This document shows positions 51,774 through 60,257 of a DNA stretch of 64,000 nt, piece after piece. Each line of letters begins with the position of its first letter. The first letter of the stretch is position 1. The stretch spans positions 1 to 64,000 of the forward strand of contig JAIQFT010000008.1 in assembly GCA_020073185.1 (NCBI GenBank), read 5' to 3'. The DNA comes from Terriglobia bacterium (GTDB taxonomy: Bacteria > Acidobacteriota > Terriglobia > Terriglobales > Acidobacteriaceae). Made by a program: the position numbers and the translations under genes. A model generated the notes under the pieces. It did no database searches and was not told the origin of the DNA. It worked only from the letters and a program-made list of their open reading frames with translations.

Positions 51774-52574
51774 ATGCAACGAATCGCAATAGCTTCGACC
51801 ATGCTTATCCTGGCCCTCGCGGTTACGGCCGCGGGTCAGGAAACACGAATCGGGAACCTGGCCGGCGATGCCCATCGTGGCAAGCAGCTTTATCGCCGCT
51901 ACTGCGTCGGCTGTCACGGCGCACGCGGCGACGGCTTGGGCGACAACGCTCCCTGGATGGATCCCAAGCCGCGCGACTTTACCGTCGCCACCTTCAAGTG
52001 CCGGTCCACTCCCACGGGAACCCTCCCGACGGACGAGGACCTGTACGACACACTCAGTCGCGGGTTGCACGCCTCCGGCATGCCCTCGTGGAACGCCCTG
52101 ACTCGCCAGGAGCGTGTCGACCTGGTCGCTTACGTCAAAGGATTCTCCGCCCGTTTCCACGAGGAGAAGCCGGGAACCACGTTGGCGATCCCGCCGGAGA
52201 CGCCGAACACAGTAGCCAGCGTTGAACGTGGCCAGGCGCTATTCGAGAAGATGAACTGTTGGAGCTGCCACGGTAAGCAAGGCCGGGGCAATGGGCCATC
52301 CGTGGTCGGCTTGACCGACAGCAAGGGGTTCCCCATCACGCCGTATGACTTTACCGGAGCTAACCGGTTCAAGTGCGGCGAGACCGACCAGGATATGTAC
52401 CGGGTACTGGTGACCGGTCTGGATGGCACGCCCATGCCGTCGTTCTCCGATGCCCTGGACGCCAATCAGCTCTGGGACGTTGTGCACTACGTTCAAACCT
52501 TCCGCGGAAAGAAAGCGGTGCCGGTGCAGCGCACGAGCGGCCCACAGGCAGGAGAGAGCGTAGGCAACCAATAG
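51774..52574 (+). CDS. Periplasmic diheme c-type cytochrome
   Basis: 266 residues from ATG at 51774; GAGG next to the stop of the preceding gene serves as ribosome site. Signal peptide (about 1-20), then two class I cytochrome c domains with CVGCHGARGDGLGD and CWSCHGKQGRGNG and distal methionines in ASGMPSW and GTPMPSF. Ten bases after the heme-porin gene, so probably co-transcribed and its periplasmic electron partner. Confidence 0.93.
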   Translation: MQRIAIASTMLILALAVTAAGQETRIGNLAGDAHRGKQLYRRYCVGCHGARGDGLGDNAPWMDPKPRDFTVATFKCRSTPTGTLPTDEDLYDTLSRGLHASGMPSWNALTRQERVDLVAYVKGFSARFHEEKPGTTLAIPPETPNTVASVERGQALFEKMNCWSCHGKQGRGNGPSVVGLTDSKGFPITPYDFTGANRFKCGETDQDMYRVLVTGLDGTPMPSFSDALDANQLWDVVHYVQTFRGKKAVPVQRTSGPQAGESVGNQ

Positions 52575-52739
52575 TTGGGCGAATTTGCGGCGGCGGTTGA
52601 AGCCGACGCTGGATGCAGAATCCGTCCTGTTGGCAACTCAGGTGAGAACCAAGCAGGAGTCCAGCGTCAGAACCGGTCAATGCAAGTGAACTGGGACCAA
52701 GGCCCACACCAGCAGGCTGTGTGGTGAAAGGGGGCCAAC

Positions 52740-53399
52740 GTGAAATGCGTGGTAGGAGTCTTTACATCGCGGCTGGCAGCCGAGGGCGCGATTGGAACGC
52801 TCCGCTCGTCGGGAATCTCCGAGCGACGACTCAGTTTGCTCACGCCCGATGCCACGGAAACGACGGCAGTGCCGACCACCGACACGGAAGGAAGCGGCGT
52901 CGGGACGGCGATTGGAGCCGTGGTTGGGGGCGCAATGGGTCTGGCGGGAGGAGTCTGGCTCGGGGCTTTGGCCGGAAGTGCGCTTGTGCCGTCAATTGAT
53001 CCTCTGTCCGTAGGTCTCGCGAGCGGGTTGTTGCTCGGGATGGGCGGGGCGCTGGGCGGCTTTGCTGCGGGTGGTGCATGGGAGGAGTTTGGCTCGGAAG
53101 GGTTGCCTCGAGACGAGCTGCTCCTCTACGAAGATGCGCTCAGACAGGGCCGGTCGGTGGTGATAGCCGCCGCCAAAGGAAGTGCCGAAGCCAATTTCTT
53201 TCGGTGGCTGCTGGCAGGCAACGGCGCCGAGAGCGTTGACCTCGCCAGGCACACGTGGTGGGTTGGATTGCGGGATTGGGGATATGCGGGCGGCGGAATG
53301 GACGCGGGGCGCAAACGCGTAACTGGGCATGACGAATTCGAGATTGCTCTGGATTTGCTGAAGGCGCCCCCGAATTCGGGGCCGCGGAAGGCATCGTGA
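52740..53399 (+). CDS. Glycine-zipper protein of unknown function
   Basis: 219 residues. The N-terminal CVVGVFTSRLAAEGAIGTLRSSGI resembles general-stress-protein 17M-like domains. Two long Gly/Ala membrane-like zippers follow (GTAIGAVVGGAMGLAGGVWLG, and GLLLGMGGALGGFAAGG), then a soluble part (LLLYEDALRQGRSVVIAAAK). Likely a membrane-associated stress protein. Preceded by about 165 bases without a gene. Confidence 0.75.
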   Translation: MKCVVGVFTSRLAAEGAIGTLRSSGISERRLSLLTPDATETTAVPTTDTEGSGVGTAIGAVVGGAMGLAGGVWLGALAGSALVPSIDPLSVGLASGLLLGMGGALGGFAAGGAWEEFGSEGLPRDELLLYEDALRQGRSVVIAAAKGSAEANFFRWLLAGNGAESVDLARHTWWVGLRDWGYAGGGMDAGRKRVTGHDEFEIALDLLKAPPNSGPRKAS

Positions 53400-53485
53400 T
53401 GTGCCCCGATGCTTTCCGGGCTTGCCGCACCTGCCACATTTGATGGGCTGCGATTTGGTTGAGACGACGGGAGTGTTTTATCTGC

Positions 53486-54340
53486 ATGGATCATGATGGC
53501 AAGCAGCCGGCGCGAAAATTCCGGCGTGGCGTGGCAACGCTGGTAGCGTTCATGGCATTGGTAACGGCGGGCGCGCTCGGCCGCGGACACGAGTCCCAAA
53601 CCTTGACCATCGTCCTCCCCGCGCCGTACGACGACGTTCTGAAGGCTGCCGGCGAGGTGGCCGCCGATGGCATGGTGCGGGGCGCGGCGGAGTACGCCAA
53701 GGAAACCTCCCTTCCCGGCGCGCAAGCGGGCGATCCCGGCCACTTGTTTGGCACCTGGAATGGACCCGGGCAGGCCTTGTACAAAACGCGCGCCGGGGTG
53801 GTCTCGCCTTCGCATTTCGTCGCCAGCAACGATTCCGGCACAGTGACGGTGCGCTATCTGGTACAGGCCGTGGATGCCGGTTCTACGCGGATCACGATTG
53901 ACGCGGTCTTCGTCGAGAGCTCGCGGCATCGCCGCCACGCCTCCGACGGCGCGGTTGAGGTCACGGAACTGGGGGAGATTCAGCAGCAGCTCCGGACGCA
54001 CCAGAAGCAGAAGCTGGCCGATAGGCAGCGCGAAGAGGCACAAGAACTGGCGCGCCTGCAACAAACTGCCGAGGCGGAGAAGCGGGAACTTGATCCAGTA
54101 CTCGCCGACATTGCCGCCCTCGAGCAACGCGCGCAGGCGTTGCGCCTCAAAGTGCTGGCGCGCATCAAGTCTGCCACCCCACTCCAAGACGCACCGTTCG
54201 TCCACGCCCGTTCACAGCGGGCGCTGCCCGAGGGCGAAACGGTATCGGTGCTGATCTCGACCGCGCACTGGTGCTACGTGCGCGATATGCAAGGGAGAGA
54301 GGGCTGGGTCGGGCACTCTTCCTTGGAGAAGGCGCCATGA
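53486..54340 (+). CDS. Exported coiled-coil protein with C-terminal SH3-like domain
   Basis: 284 residues from ATG at 53486. N-terminal membrane segment (about 18-32), a beta domain with TLTIVLPAPYDDVLKAAGEV, an Arg/Glu/Gln coiled coil (about 170-225), and a bacterial SH3-like domain at the end (TVSVLISTAHWCYVRDMQG, then EGWVGHSSL). Such domains usually bind peptidoglycan or surface ligands. Overlaps the next gene by ATGA (54337-54340). Confidence 0.8.
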   Translation: MDHDGKQPARKFRRGVATLVAFMALVTAGALGRGHESQTLTIVLPAPYDDVLKAAGEVAADGMVRGAAEYAKETSLPGAQAGDPGHLFGTWNGPGQALYKTRAGVVSPSHFVASNDSGTVTVRYLVQAVDAGSTRITIDAVFVESSRHRRHASDGAVEVTELGEIQQQLRTHQKQKLADRQREEAQELARLQQTAEAEKRELDPVLADIAALEQRAQALRLKVLARIKSATPLQDAPFVHARSQRALPEGETVSVLISTAHWCYVRDMQGREGWVGHSSLEKAP

Positions 54341-55494
54341 ACAGGGCGAGGCGACGGCTCGCAGTGATGTCGGTGATGGCCCTGGCTCTGCCGGTTCTGT
54401 CGCTGGCGCAAGCGCTACCGGTCGAGCAGAGTTTTTCTTACGCGCTGGACGTGGTCAACCAGGCGCTGGACCGCCTGGGCCCGGCCGAAGGACGTCTGCC
54501 CACGCTGGACGGCTTTGTTTCCGCCGACTCGGCGCAGCTCTCGCGCTACAGCCAGCCCTATTATCAATTGCAAAGTGAGGTCAGACCGGACGCCAATGGT
54601 GGGACTGCGGTTCGCGTGAGCGCACGGATCAGCGCCTTGTACAGCAACCCCGATAATCATCGTTCCGAGTATCGGACCCTGGTATCGAACGGCAGGCTGG
54701 AAGCGGACGTACTGGCGCGGCTGGCGCGGGAGCTACAAGAGCAGAGCAGCCAGCCGAAGCTGGACCGCAAGGCGCTGGAAAGCTCGCTCGCCGATCTTCG
54801 CTCCCAGCGCGCGGCCGCCGAAGAGCGGCGCACGGCGCTTGCCAAGCAGATTCACGAACTCGAATCCCTCGCGGGGACTTCTCCCCTCCCGCGGCTGGTT
54901 GCGGTGGACCGCGCCGGGGCTGCCGTTCTCGCCAGCCCGGCGCCCGGCGCGTCCACCCTGTTCCGGGCGCAGTCGCATGATGAATTTGAAGTAACCGAAG
55001 AGCGGGACGGTTGGGTGCACGTGCAACTCGGGGGCGACAGCAGCGGCTGGATCCGCCGATCCCAAGTGCATGAGACCGAGACAGCTTCCGGCTTTACCGT
55101 GGCACGCCGTGCCTTCCAAGTGGTCCGCGAAAACGTGACCACCTTCACCGGCAATTGGGCAGAGCTCAAAGGCAAGCCTACGCTATTTCTCTGGGTTCGG
55201 CCCGAGGCAAACACGGCGCAAGACCACTGGAGCTACGCACAACAGATGTTCGAAGAGCGCGCCGAGACCGCGGGGCCGGTGGAGGGGATTGTCGTAGTCT
55301 TCCTCGGTGACCCAGGAGTAGCCGCGGCGACGGTCCGCGACATCCGACGTTGGGCGAGCGGCACACTCTCCGATGCCAACTTCCGCGCCCGTTGCTCGCT
55401 CGATCCGCCGCGGGCATTCACTTCCGCAAAGAACTCTGCAACCCGATTGGCGCGAGCCGATCAACGATCCGTTAACAGGAGACCCTTACCATGA
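54337..55494 (+). CDS. Exported SH3-like domain protein
   Basis: 385 residues from ATG at 54337. Signal peptide (VMSVMALALPVLSLAQA), a beta domain, a coiled coil (LERKALESSLADLRSQRAA-like, about 145-190), an SH3-like domain (DEFEVTEERDGWVHVQLGG, then SSGWIRRSQVHE), and a C-terminal mixed region (about 255-385). Architecture parallels the gene before it; the two are probably paralogous in part and function together. Overlaps both neighbours by ATGA. Confidence 0.8.
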   Translation: MNRARRRLAVMSVMALALPVLSLAQALPVEQSFSYALDVVNQALDRLGPAEGRLPTLDGFVSADSAQLSRYSQPYYQLQSEVRPDANGGTAVRVSARISALYSNPDNHRSEYRTLVSNGRLEADVLARLARELQEQSSQPKLDRKALESSLADLRSQRAAAEERRTALAKQIHELESLAGTSPLPRLVAVDRAGAAVLASPAPGASTLFRAQSHDEFEVTEERDGWVHVQLGGDSSGWIRRSQVHETETASGFTVARRAFQVVRENVTTFTGNWAELKGKPTLFLWVRPEANTAQDHWSYAQQMFEERAETAGPVEGIVVVFLGDPGVAAATVRDIRRWASGTLSDANFRARCSLDPPRAFTSAKNSATRLARADQRSVNRRPLP

Positions 55495-56240
55495 ATCGAC
55501 AGCCCCACACCGCCATTACAGCAATAGGGATTTTGGCCCTCGCCGGCTACTTCGCGCTAACGGCTGCCGCCGCAGGCAGCGGCCCCGTGGACACGCACGG
55601 GGCGGCCTCGGTATCAGGTACCGTGCGACTCGATGGCCTGGCGCCGAAGCCGGCGCACATCGTCATGGCGGCCGATCAGAACTGCACCAAGTTGCGCCCG
55701 TCCGGCGCCAGTAGCGAAGACGAAGTCGTCGGACCGAATGGTGCGCTCAGCAACGTGGTTGTGTATGTTTCCGACGGCCTCGCCGCTGCTAATTTCGATC
55801 CGCCGGCGACCCCGGTGAAGCTGGAACAAAAAGGCTGCATGTACGAGCCCCACGTGGTGGCGATTCAGGCCCGCCAGAAGCTCCTCGTCGTGAATGAAGA
55901 CGGCACCACCCACAACATTCACCCGATTCCGCAGAACAACCGCGAGTGGAACAAATCACAGCCGCCGGGCATGCAGCCGCTGGAAGAAACCTTCCCGCGC
56001 GAAGAAATCGCCATTCCCATCAAGTGCAACATTCATCCGTGGATGAAAAGCTATCTCGCCGTCTTTAAGCACCCCTACTTCGCGGTGACCTCGAAGGACG
56101 GCAGCTTCGACATCCGCAACCTGCCCCCCGGCAGTTACACGCTGATGGCTTGGCATGAAAAGCTCGGCACGCAGATTAAGAAGATCACCGTCGGCTCGGC
56201 TGGCGCCAGCAACGTGGACTTCACCTTCAAAGCGCGCTGA
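55491..56240 (+). CDS. Exported cupredoxin-like protein with carboxypeptidase-regulatory-like fold
   Basis: 249 residues. Signal peptide (about 1-30). The sequence SGTVRLDGLAPKPAHIVM starts a beta domain; GTTHNIHPIPQNN plus IKCNIHPWMKSYLAVF supplies His, Cys, His and Met in the spacing expected of a type 1 copper site (as in plastocyanin-like proteins). The end, GSFDIRNLPPGSYTLMAWHEKLG, is a carboxypeptidase-regulatory-like strand set. It is the last gene of the three-gene coupled unit and could carry electrons alongside the cytochromes upstream. Confidence 0.82.
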   Translation: MNRQPHTAITAIGILALAGYFALTAAAAGSGPVDTHGAASVSGTVRLDGLAPKPAHIVMAADQNCTKLRPSGASSEDEVVGPNGALSNVVVYVSDGLAAANFDPPATPVKLEQKGCMYEPHVVAIQARQKLLVVNEDGTTHNIHPIPQNNREWNKSQPPGMQPLEETFPREEIAIPIKCNIHPWMKSYLAVFKHPYFAVTSKDGSFDIRNLPPGSYTLMAWHEKLGTQIKKITVGSAGASNVDFTFKAR

Positions 56241-56273
56241 GCAAACTGCTCGGGAACAGCGGATCACAACCGA

Positions 56274-56320
56274 GGTGCAGAGGATTCCAGGTGACACACA
56301 CACTGGCGATTCTCTGCACC
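56274..56320. terminator. Strong hairpin between convergent genes
   Basis: GGTGCAGAG (56274-56282) pairs with CTCTGCACC (56312-56320), with an inner CCAG/CTGG pair. It lies between the end of the redox cluster (plus) and the PPIase gene (minus). There is no T-run, so it may act with Rho or as an RNA-stabilising end. The rest of 56241-56550 holds nothing recognisable. Confidence 0.55.
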
Positions 56321-56550
56321 AACCCGAAACGGCACGCAATGGCCCGAAGAGAGCCGCAGAGGCATATTGCCGTATACCTACTCGTTTCCCTGAAAACCTC
56401 ACCTAACTCGGGCAGACCCGGCCACCGCAGCGGCACAAGAGAACTGGCGCTTACGCCGCTCCCTACGTCGTCGTCTCCGTAGTTAAAGCTGAAACCGTCG
56501 AAATCCTGCATACCTATCACGGTGCGCAAGACTGGCGCTGATCTTAACGA

Positions 56551-57618
56551 TTATCGCCCGCCCGGGCGAGTGCCAAGACTCTTAGCTGCGGGAGCACCGG
56601 GTGACGAAGTCGGGAAGTAAGCTTCATTGAGTTCGATCTTGGCGGATTGTTCAATCTTCTGCATGACTACGGTGAATTTCTGCTGCGCCAGGCTAGCTTT
56701 AATCTCGGATTGCGCCTGGGCGAGCGATTTCGCGCCCGTCGACATGACTTTGAAGATGTAGTAACCGGAGGAGTCTTCGATCAGGTCCGAGACCTCGCCC
56801 GGCTTGACGGACATGGCAGAGCGTTGGCCCGGCGGCAGGTCGCTTGCCGTCAGCTTTCCCATGTAGACGGGAGGCCGAGTCCCCACGATGCCGGCAGCTT
56901 CGTAAGCATCATTTTGTAATTTGATGAAGTTCTCGCCGGCGGCCGCTCGGGCTTGAAGCGCATGAGCTTCTTGGTTCATCGCGTCATGGTCGGATTCTGC
57001 CCTGCTCTCTTTTCCGTCCGCCTGCCTCTTTTGCTTGGGGACATAAATGCGCTCCAGTTCCGATGTCTGGTAAGCGGAGGCATGGTCTTTGTAGTATTCC
57101 TCGATCTCTGCTTGAGGCAGGTTGCCTGCCTCTTCCTTCAGCTTCTTCGCCATCTCCTCCGCTTCCGAGCGCAGCTTAGTAAAGGCCAGCGCCCTTCTAA
57201 CCCTTGGATCTTTCCCCAAGTCACGTTTACTGAACTCGCGCTGCATCAGAAGCAGCTTGGGGTAGAAGGTGGCGAGTTGGCGCTTTGCACCCGCATCCAT
57301 GTCCGGCCGGATGGCATCGGCCAATTCGTCGAACTGCGCGCGCGTGATAACCGTCTGGCAAGCCGCGGTGCTTTTGGCCCTGGAAGCGACTGCCGCAGTC
57401 TTAGGTCGCGGCGGCGGAGTTTCACAGAAACCATTCATGATGATCACTGGAGTGTCCGGGCTGATGGCCGAACCGTGGGAAGGGCTCAGCCGGGAGGCAG
57501 GCCCGGTGGTGGTGGAGACCGCCGCCCGCCCAGTCACTGGCCTGGTGAAACCCCCTGGAGTTACCTGCCCGAGCACAAAAGGGGCAAGCAGCAGAATGGG
57601 CAGACACGAAATTCGCAT
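56551..57618 (-). CDS. PpiC-type peptidyl-prolyl isomerase, exported
   Basis: 355 residues. Signal peptide (ISCLPILLLAPFVLGQ), a poorly conserved segment rich in Pro/Ser, a SurA-like N-terminal helix region (FDELADAIRPDMDAGAKRQLATFY), and a parvulin domain near about 240-330 (QSAMSVKPGEVSDLIEDSSGY-like, YIFKVMSTGAKSL). Likely folds secreted or outer-membrane proteins. It is the last gene of the regulator-secretin-PPIase group. Confidence 0.85.
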   Translation of the reverse strand: MRISCLPILLLAPFVLGQVTPGGFTRPVTGRAAVSTTTGPASRLSPSHGSAISPDTPVIIMNGFCETPPPRPKTAAVASRAKSTAACQTVITRAQFDELADAIRPDMDAGAKRQLATFYPKLLLMQREFSKRDLGKDPRVRRALAFTKLRSEAEEMAKKLKEEAGNLPQAEIEEYYKDHASAYQTSELERIYVPKQKRQADGKESRAESDHDAMNQEAHALQARAAAGENFIKLQNDAYEAAGIVGTRPPVYMGKLTASDLPPGQRSAMSVKPGEVSDLIEDSSGYYIFKVMSTGAKSLAQAQSEIKASLAQQKFTVVMQKIEQSAKIELNEAYFPTSSPGAPAAKSLGTRPGGR

Positions 57619-57671
57619 GAGTTGACTCTCCTGAAAGCGTGGAACATCGGTGCGACGGTTGCGCCTCGCGC

Positions 57672-60176
57672 CTAGCGCGGCACGGCGCCTCGGTTTCCGG
57701 CCGCCGGCTTGGCGGCCGTCGACCGTGCGGGCTTCATCCCGACTGCAGGTTGCGCGCTCGAGTTGTCCACAGGCGCGGCGCTCTGATGTTTATCCTGATC
57801 CGATACGGAAGGTGGCGTGGAAGGGTTGTTCCTTTCCTCGTTCTTGGGGGGCTCATTGCTGGTGACGGTAACCAGCAGGTCGCCGCCCGTCGCCGAGGCC
57901 GCCTGCATGCCTGGATCCAACACCGAAGCTCCCGCGATGTCCATCACGGACTCCCCCACCGACTTGGCCGACAAGGTAACCACGAATACAGTCCCCGAAC
58001 CAGACACGCCGCCCGAGTTAGGCGGGCGTGTGCCCGTGATCTGCAACGTGCCTTTCGCCGTGTCCGCACGATACACGAGTGCGACCGGCTGCCGATCCTG
58101 ATTGAGGAATCCGCCGTTGGCAACGTCGACGACCTGCAAAAGTTGAGGGTCGTAGTTGATCTGCAGCGGGATCGAAAACACGTTCTGCGCCCCGCTGATG
58201 CTGACGTACACCTTGAAGGTGCCGCCTACAGGCTGTGAAATGGTAGTGGGCTCAAAGCTCAGGGTCGTATTGCCGGCCGACACCGCGGCCGGCGCCGCGG
58301 GGGTGGCCGCGTGATTCTGGATCGCGCTCGCGGGCAGTTTTGCGCCTGGCGGCGCGCCCGCCTCCGGTGCCGGCCTTGGTTGTGTTGCCCCAACCTTTCC
58401 CGACTGCGTCGACGACGGTTGTGGCGGCTGCCCCGGAGCCGGTTGTTGGGGCGCGGAAGGGGCTGGCGTGGCGGGCCGCGTCGCGGGCTTGGGCGGATTG
58501 CTGAAACGCAACTCGACCGTGCCGGGCGTGCCGACATCGATGGCGCGCAAGTTACGCGCCGTCACGTCCTGCGCGCGCATGATGTGCGGAGTAATCGCAA
58601 ACACAATTTCGCGCTCGGTATGATTGGTGTTGTTCTGGCCGAAGAGATAGCGCAGGAGAGGAATCTTGGAAAGCCACGGATAGCCCGAGAAAGCATCGGA
58701 TACCGAGTCTTCCAAAATCCCGCCCAGCAGATTCACTTCGCCTTCGCGCAGGCGGGTCTCATGTTCGATACGCCGCTGGCCGATGACAGGCTGCGTAACG
58801 CCGCCGATATTCTGTGTTCCCGTTACGGACGAAACTTCCACCGCAATCTTCAGAGTCACATCCTGCCGCGAATGGATACGCGGGGTGATATCGATGTTGA
58901 CTCCGACGTCCAGGTACTGGAATTGGGTGTTCACCAGCGCGTTGATGCCGCCACCGCCGACGCCCGGCGAGAACGAGCCGGTTGCGACGGGCACGCGATC
59001 GCCGATCTTCATGGTTGCTTTTTGGTTATCCAGCACCCGCATCTGCGGGTTCTGAATGATCTTGGTGTTGCTGTCGCTCATCAGCGCCGTGAAGGAGGCG
59101 CCCGGAATGGATACCAAGAAATCGGCCGAGTTCAGATTTCCCAGGCCTTGCAGGGTCAGGGGGGTCTTCCCGATCGACGCGCTGGCGGTTGTGGGGGGAG
59201 TCGTCCCCAGGGTGCGCAAGCGATCGCGCGTGACCTCCAGAATCGCAACATCGATCATGACTTCGCCTTTGGCTTTGTCGATGTCCGACAGCAACTTTTG
59301 GGCGAGCACCAATTGGTCCGGGGTAGCGCGGACGAGCAACGCGTTTTGCGCCTGGATAGGAAGCACGCGGGTAACGTCGAGAATGGAACGGAGGGCGTTG
59401 GCGGCCTCCGTCAAGTCCGCCGGCGTACTCACGTTGGACAGATAAAACGTCTTCATCACGCTTTGTTCGACTTCTTTGTGCTTCGCCGCCGATTCGGCCG
59501 CGACATAGATGGTGTTCGCCGTGACGGGACGCCAGAATGTCTTGGAGGCCAGTGCCACGATTTCCAGCGCATCGTTCAGCGCCACGCCGTTCAACTCAAT
59601 GGTGATTTTCCGCGGCGTGTACTCGGGATCGAAAATGACATTGATGCCTACCAGGCTGCCGATGGTCTTGTAGATGGCTTTGGTGTTTTCCGTCATCCGC
59701 AAGGTGATGGGAGTATTGGCGACGGGCTGCAACTGCACCGGCCCCTCGGCACGGTCGGCCAAGTCCGCCAGGGGGTCCTCCGGAGAGACGACCTGGCCTT
59801 GCGCCGCTGCGGCTTTAATCATTTCTCGAGTACGCCGGACCTCTTGCTTCGCCATCGCACTCGAGGTGTCGATTTCCGCGGCGCGGACAAACTCGGCAAG
59901 TGCCAGCGACAAGTTGCCCGCCTCCAGCAGCAGCTCACCCTTGTGGACATGCTCGGCGGCGGCGCGGAAACGCAGGCGCGTATAAGCAGCCAGGTATCTT
60001 GGGTCCCTGGGCTTGAGCTGGTAGGCGCGCTCGTAGGCTTCGTAGGCCGCATCAGTCCGATCGCGGGTTTCGGCTTCGATGCCCGCTTTATACGCACTAT
60101 GTGCCTTGTCAGCAAGCGCCGGCGTGGTGAGGGCCAAGATCAGCAGCAACGCCGAAACAGCTCGCACCCGTCTCAT
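57672..60176 (-). CDS. Secretin (GspD/PilQ-like) with C-terminal cohesin-type domain
   Basis: 834 residues from ATG at 60176, where a signal peptide starts (RRVRAVSALLLILALTTPALA). Order: TPR-like helical part (about 25-110), STN/N-domains (ITLRMTENTKAIYKTIGSL, ITIELNGVALNDALEIV), N-domain with VLPIQAQNALLVRATPDQL, secretin core (about 310-510: VPVATGSFSPG, LLGGILEDSVSDAFSGYPWLSKIPLLRYLFG), a Pro/Ala linker (about 540-610), a cohesin-like domain (about 610-760: FEPTTISQPVGGTFKVYVSI, IPLQINYDPQLLQVVDV) and a disordered tail. The cohesin-like part would face the outside or periplasm, a rare addition to a secretin. Confidence 0.93.
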   Translation of the reverse strand: MRRVRAVSALLLILALTTPALADKAHSAYKAGIEAETRDRTDAAYEAYERAYQLKPRDPRYLAAYTRLRFRAAAEHVHKGELLLEAGNLSLALAEFVRAAEIDTSSAMAKQEVRRTREMIKAAAAQGQVVSPEDPLADLADRAEGPVQLQPVANTPITLRMTENTKAIYKTIGSLVGINVIFDPEYTPRKITIELNGVALNDALEIVALASKTFWRPVTANTIYVAAESAAKHKEVEQSVMKTFYLSNVSTPADLTEAANALRSILDVTRVLPIQAQNALLVRATPDQLVLAQKLLSDIDKAKGEVMIDVAILEVTRDRLRTLGTTPPTTASASIGKTPLTLQGLGNLNSADFLVSIPGASFTALMSDSNTKIIQNPQMRVLDNQKATMKIGDRVPVATGSFSPGVGGGGINALVNTQFQYLDVGVNIDITPRIHSRQDVTLKIAVEVSSVTGTQNIGGVTQPVIGQRRIEHETRLREGEVNLLGGILEDSVSDAFSGYPWLSKIPLLRYLFGQNNTNHTEREIVFAITPHIMRAQDVTARNLRAIDVGTPGTVELRFSNPPKPATRPATPAPSAPQQPAPGQPPQPSSTQSGKVGATQPRPAPEAGAPPGAKLPASAIQNHAATPAAPAAVSAGNTTLSFEPTTISQPVGGTFKVYVSISGAQNVFSIPLQINYDPQLLQVVDVANGGFLNQDRQPVALVYRADTAKGTLQITGTRPPNSGGVSGSGTVFVVTLSAKSVGESVMDIAGASVLDPGMQAASATGGDLLVTVTSNEPPKNEERNNPSTPPSVSDQDKHQSAAPVDNSSAQPAVGMKPARSTAAKPAAGNRGAVPR

Positions 60177-60257
60177 CGTCCCGGACTGGCGAAAGGAAGA
60201 AAGGTTTTGTGGTGGGGTTGTATTTCGACTGCAGAAGTTTCCCATGACTCCTTTGCC

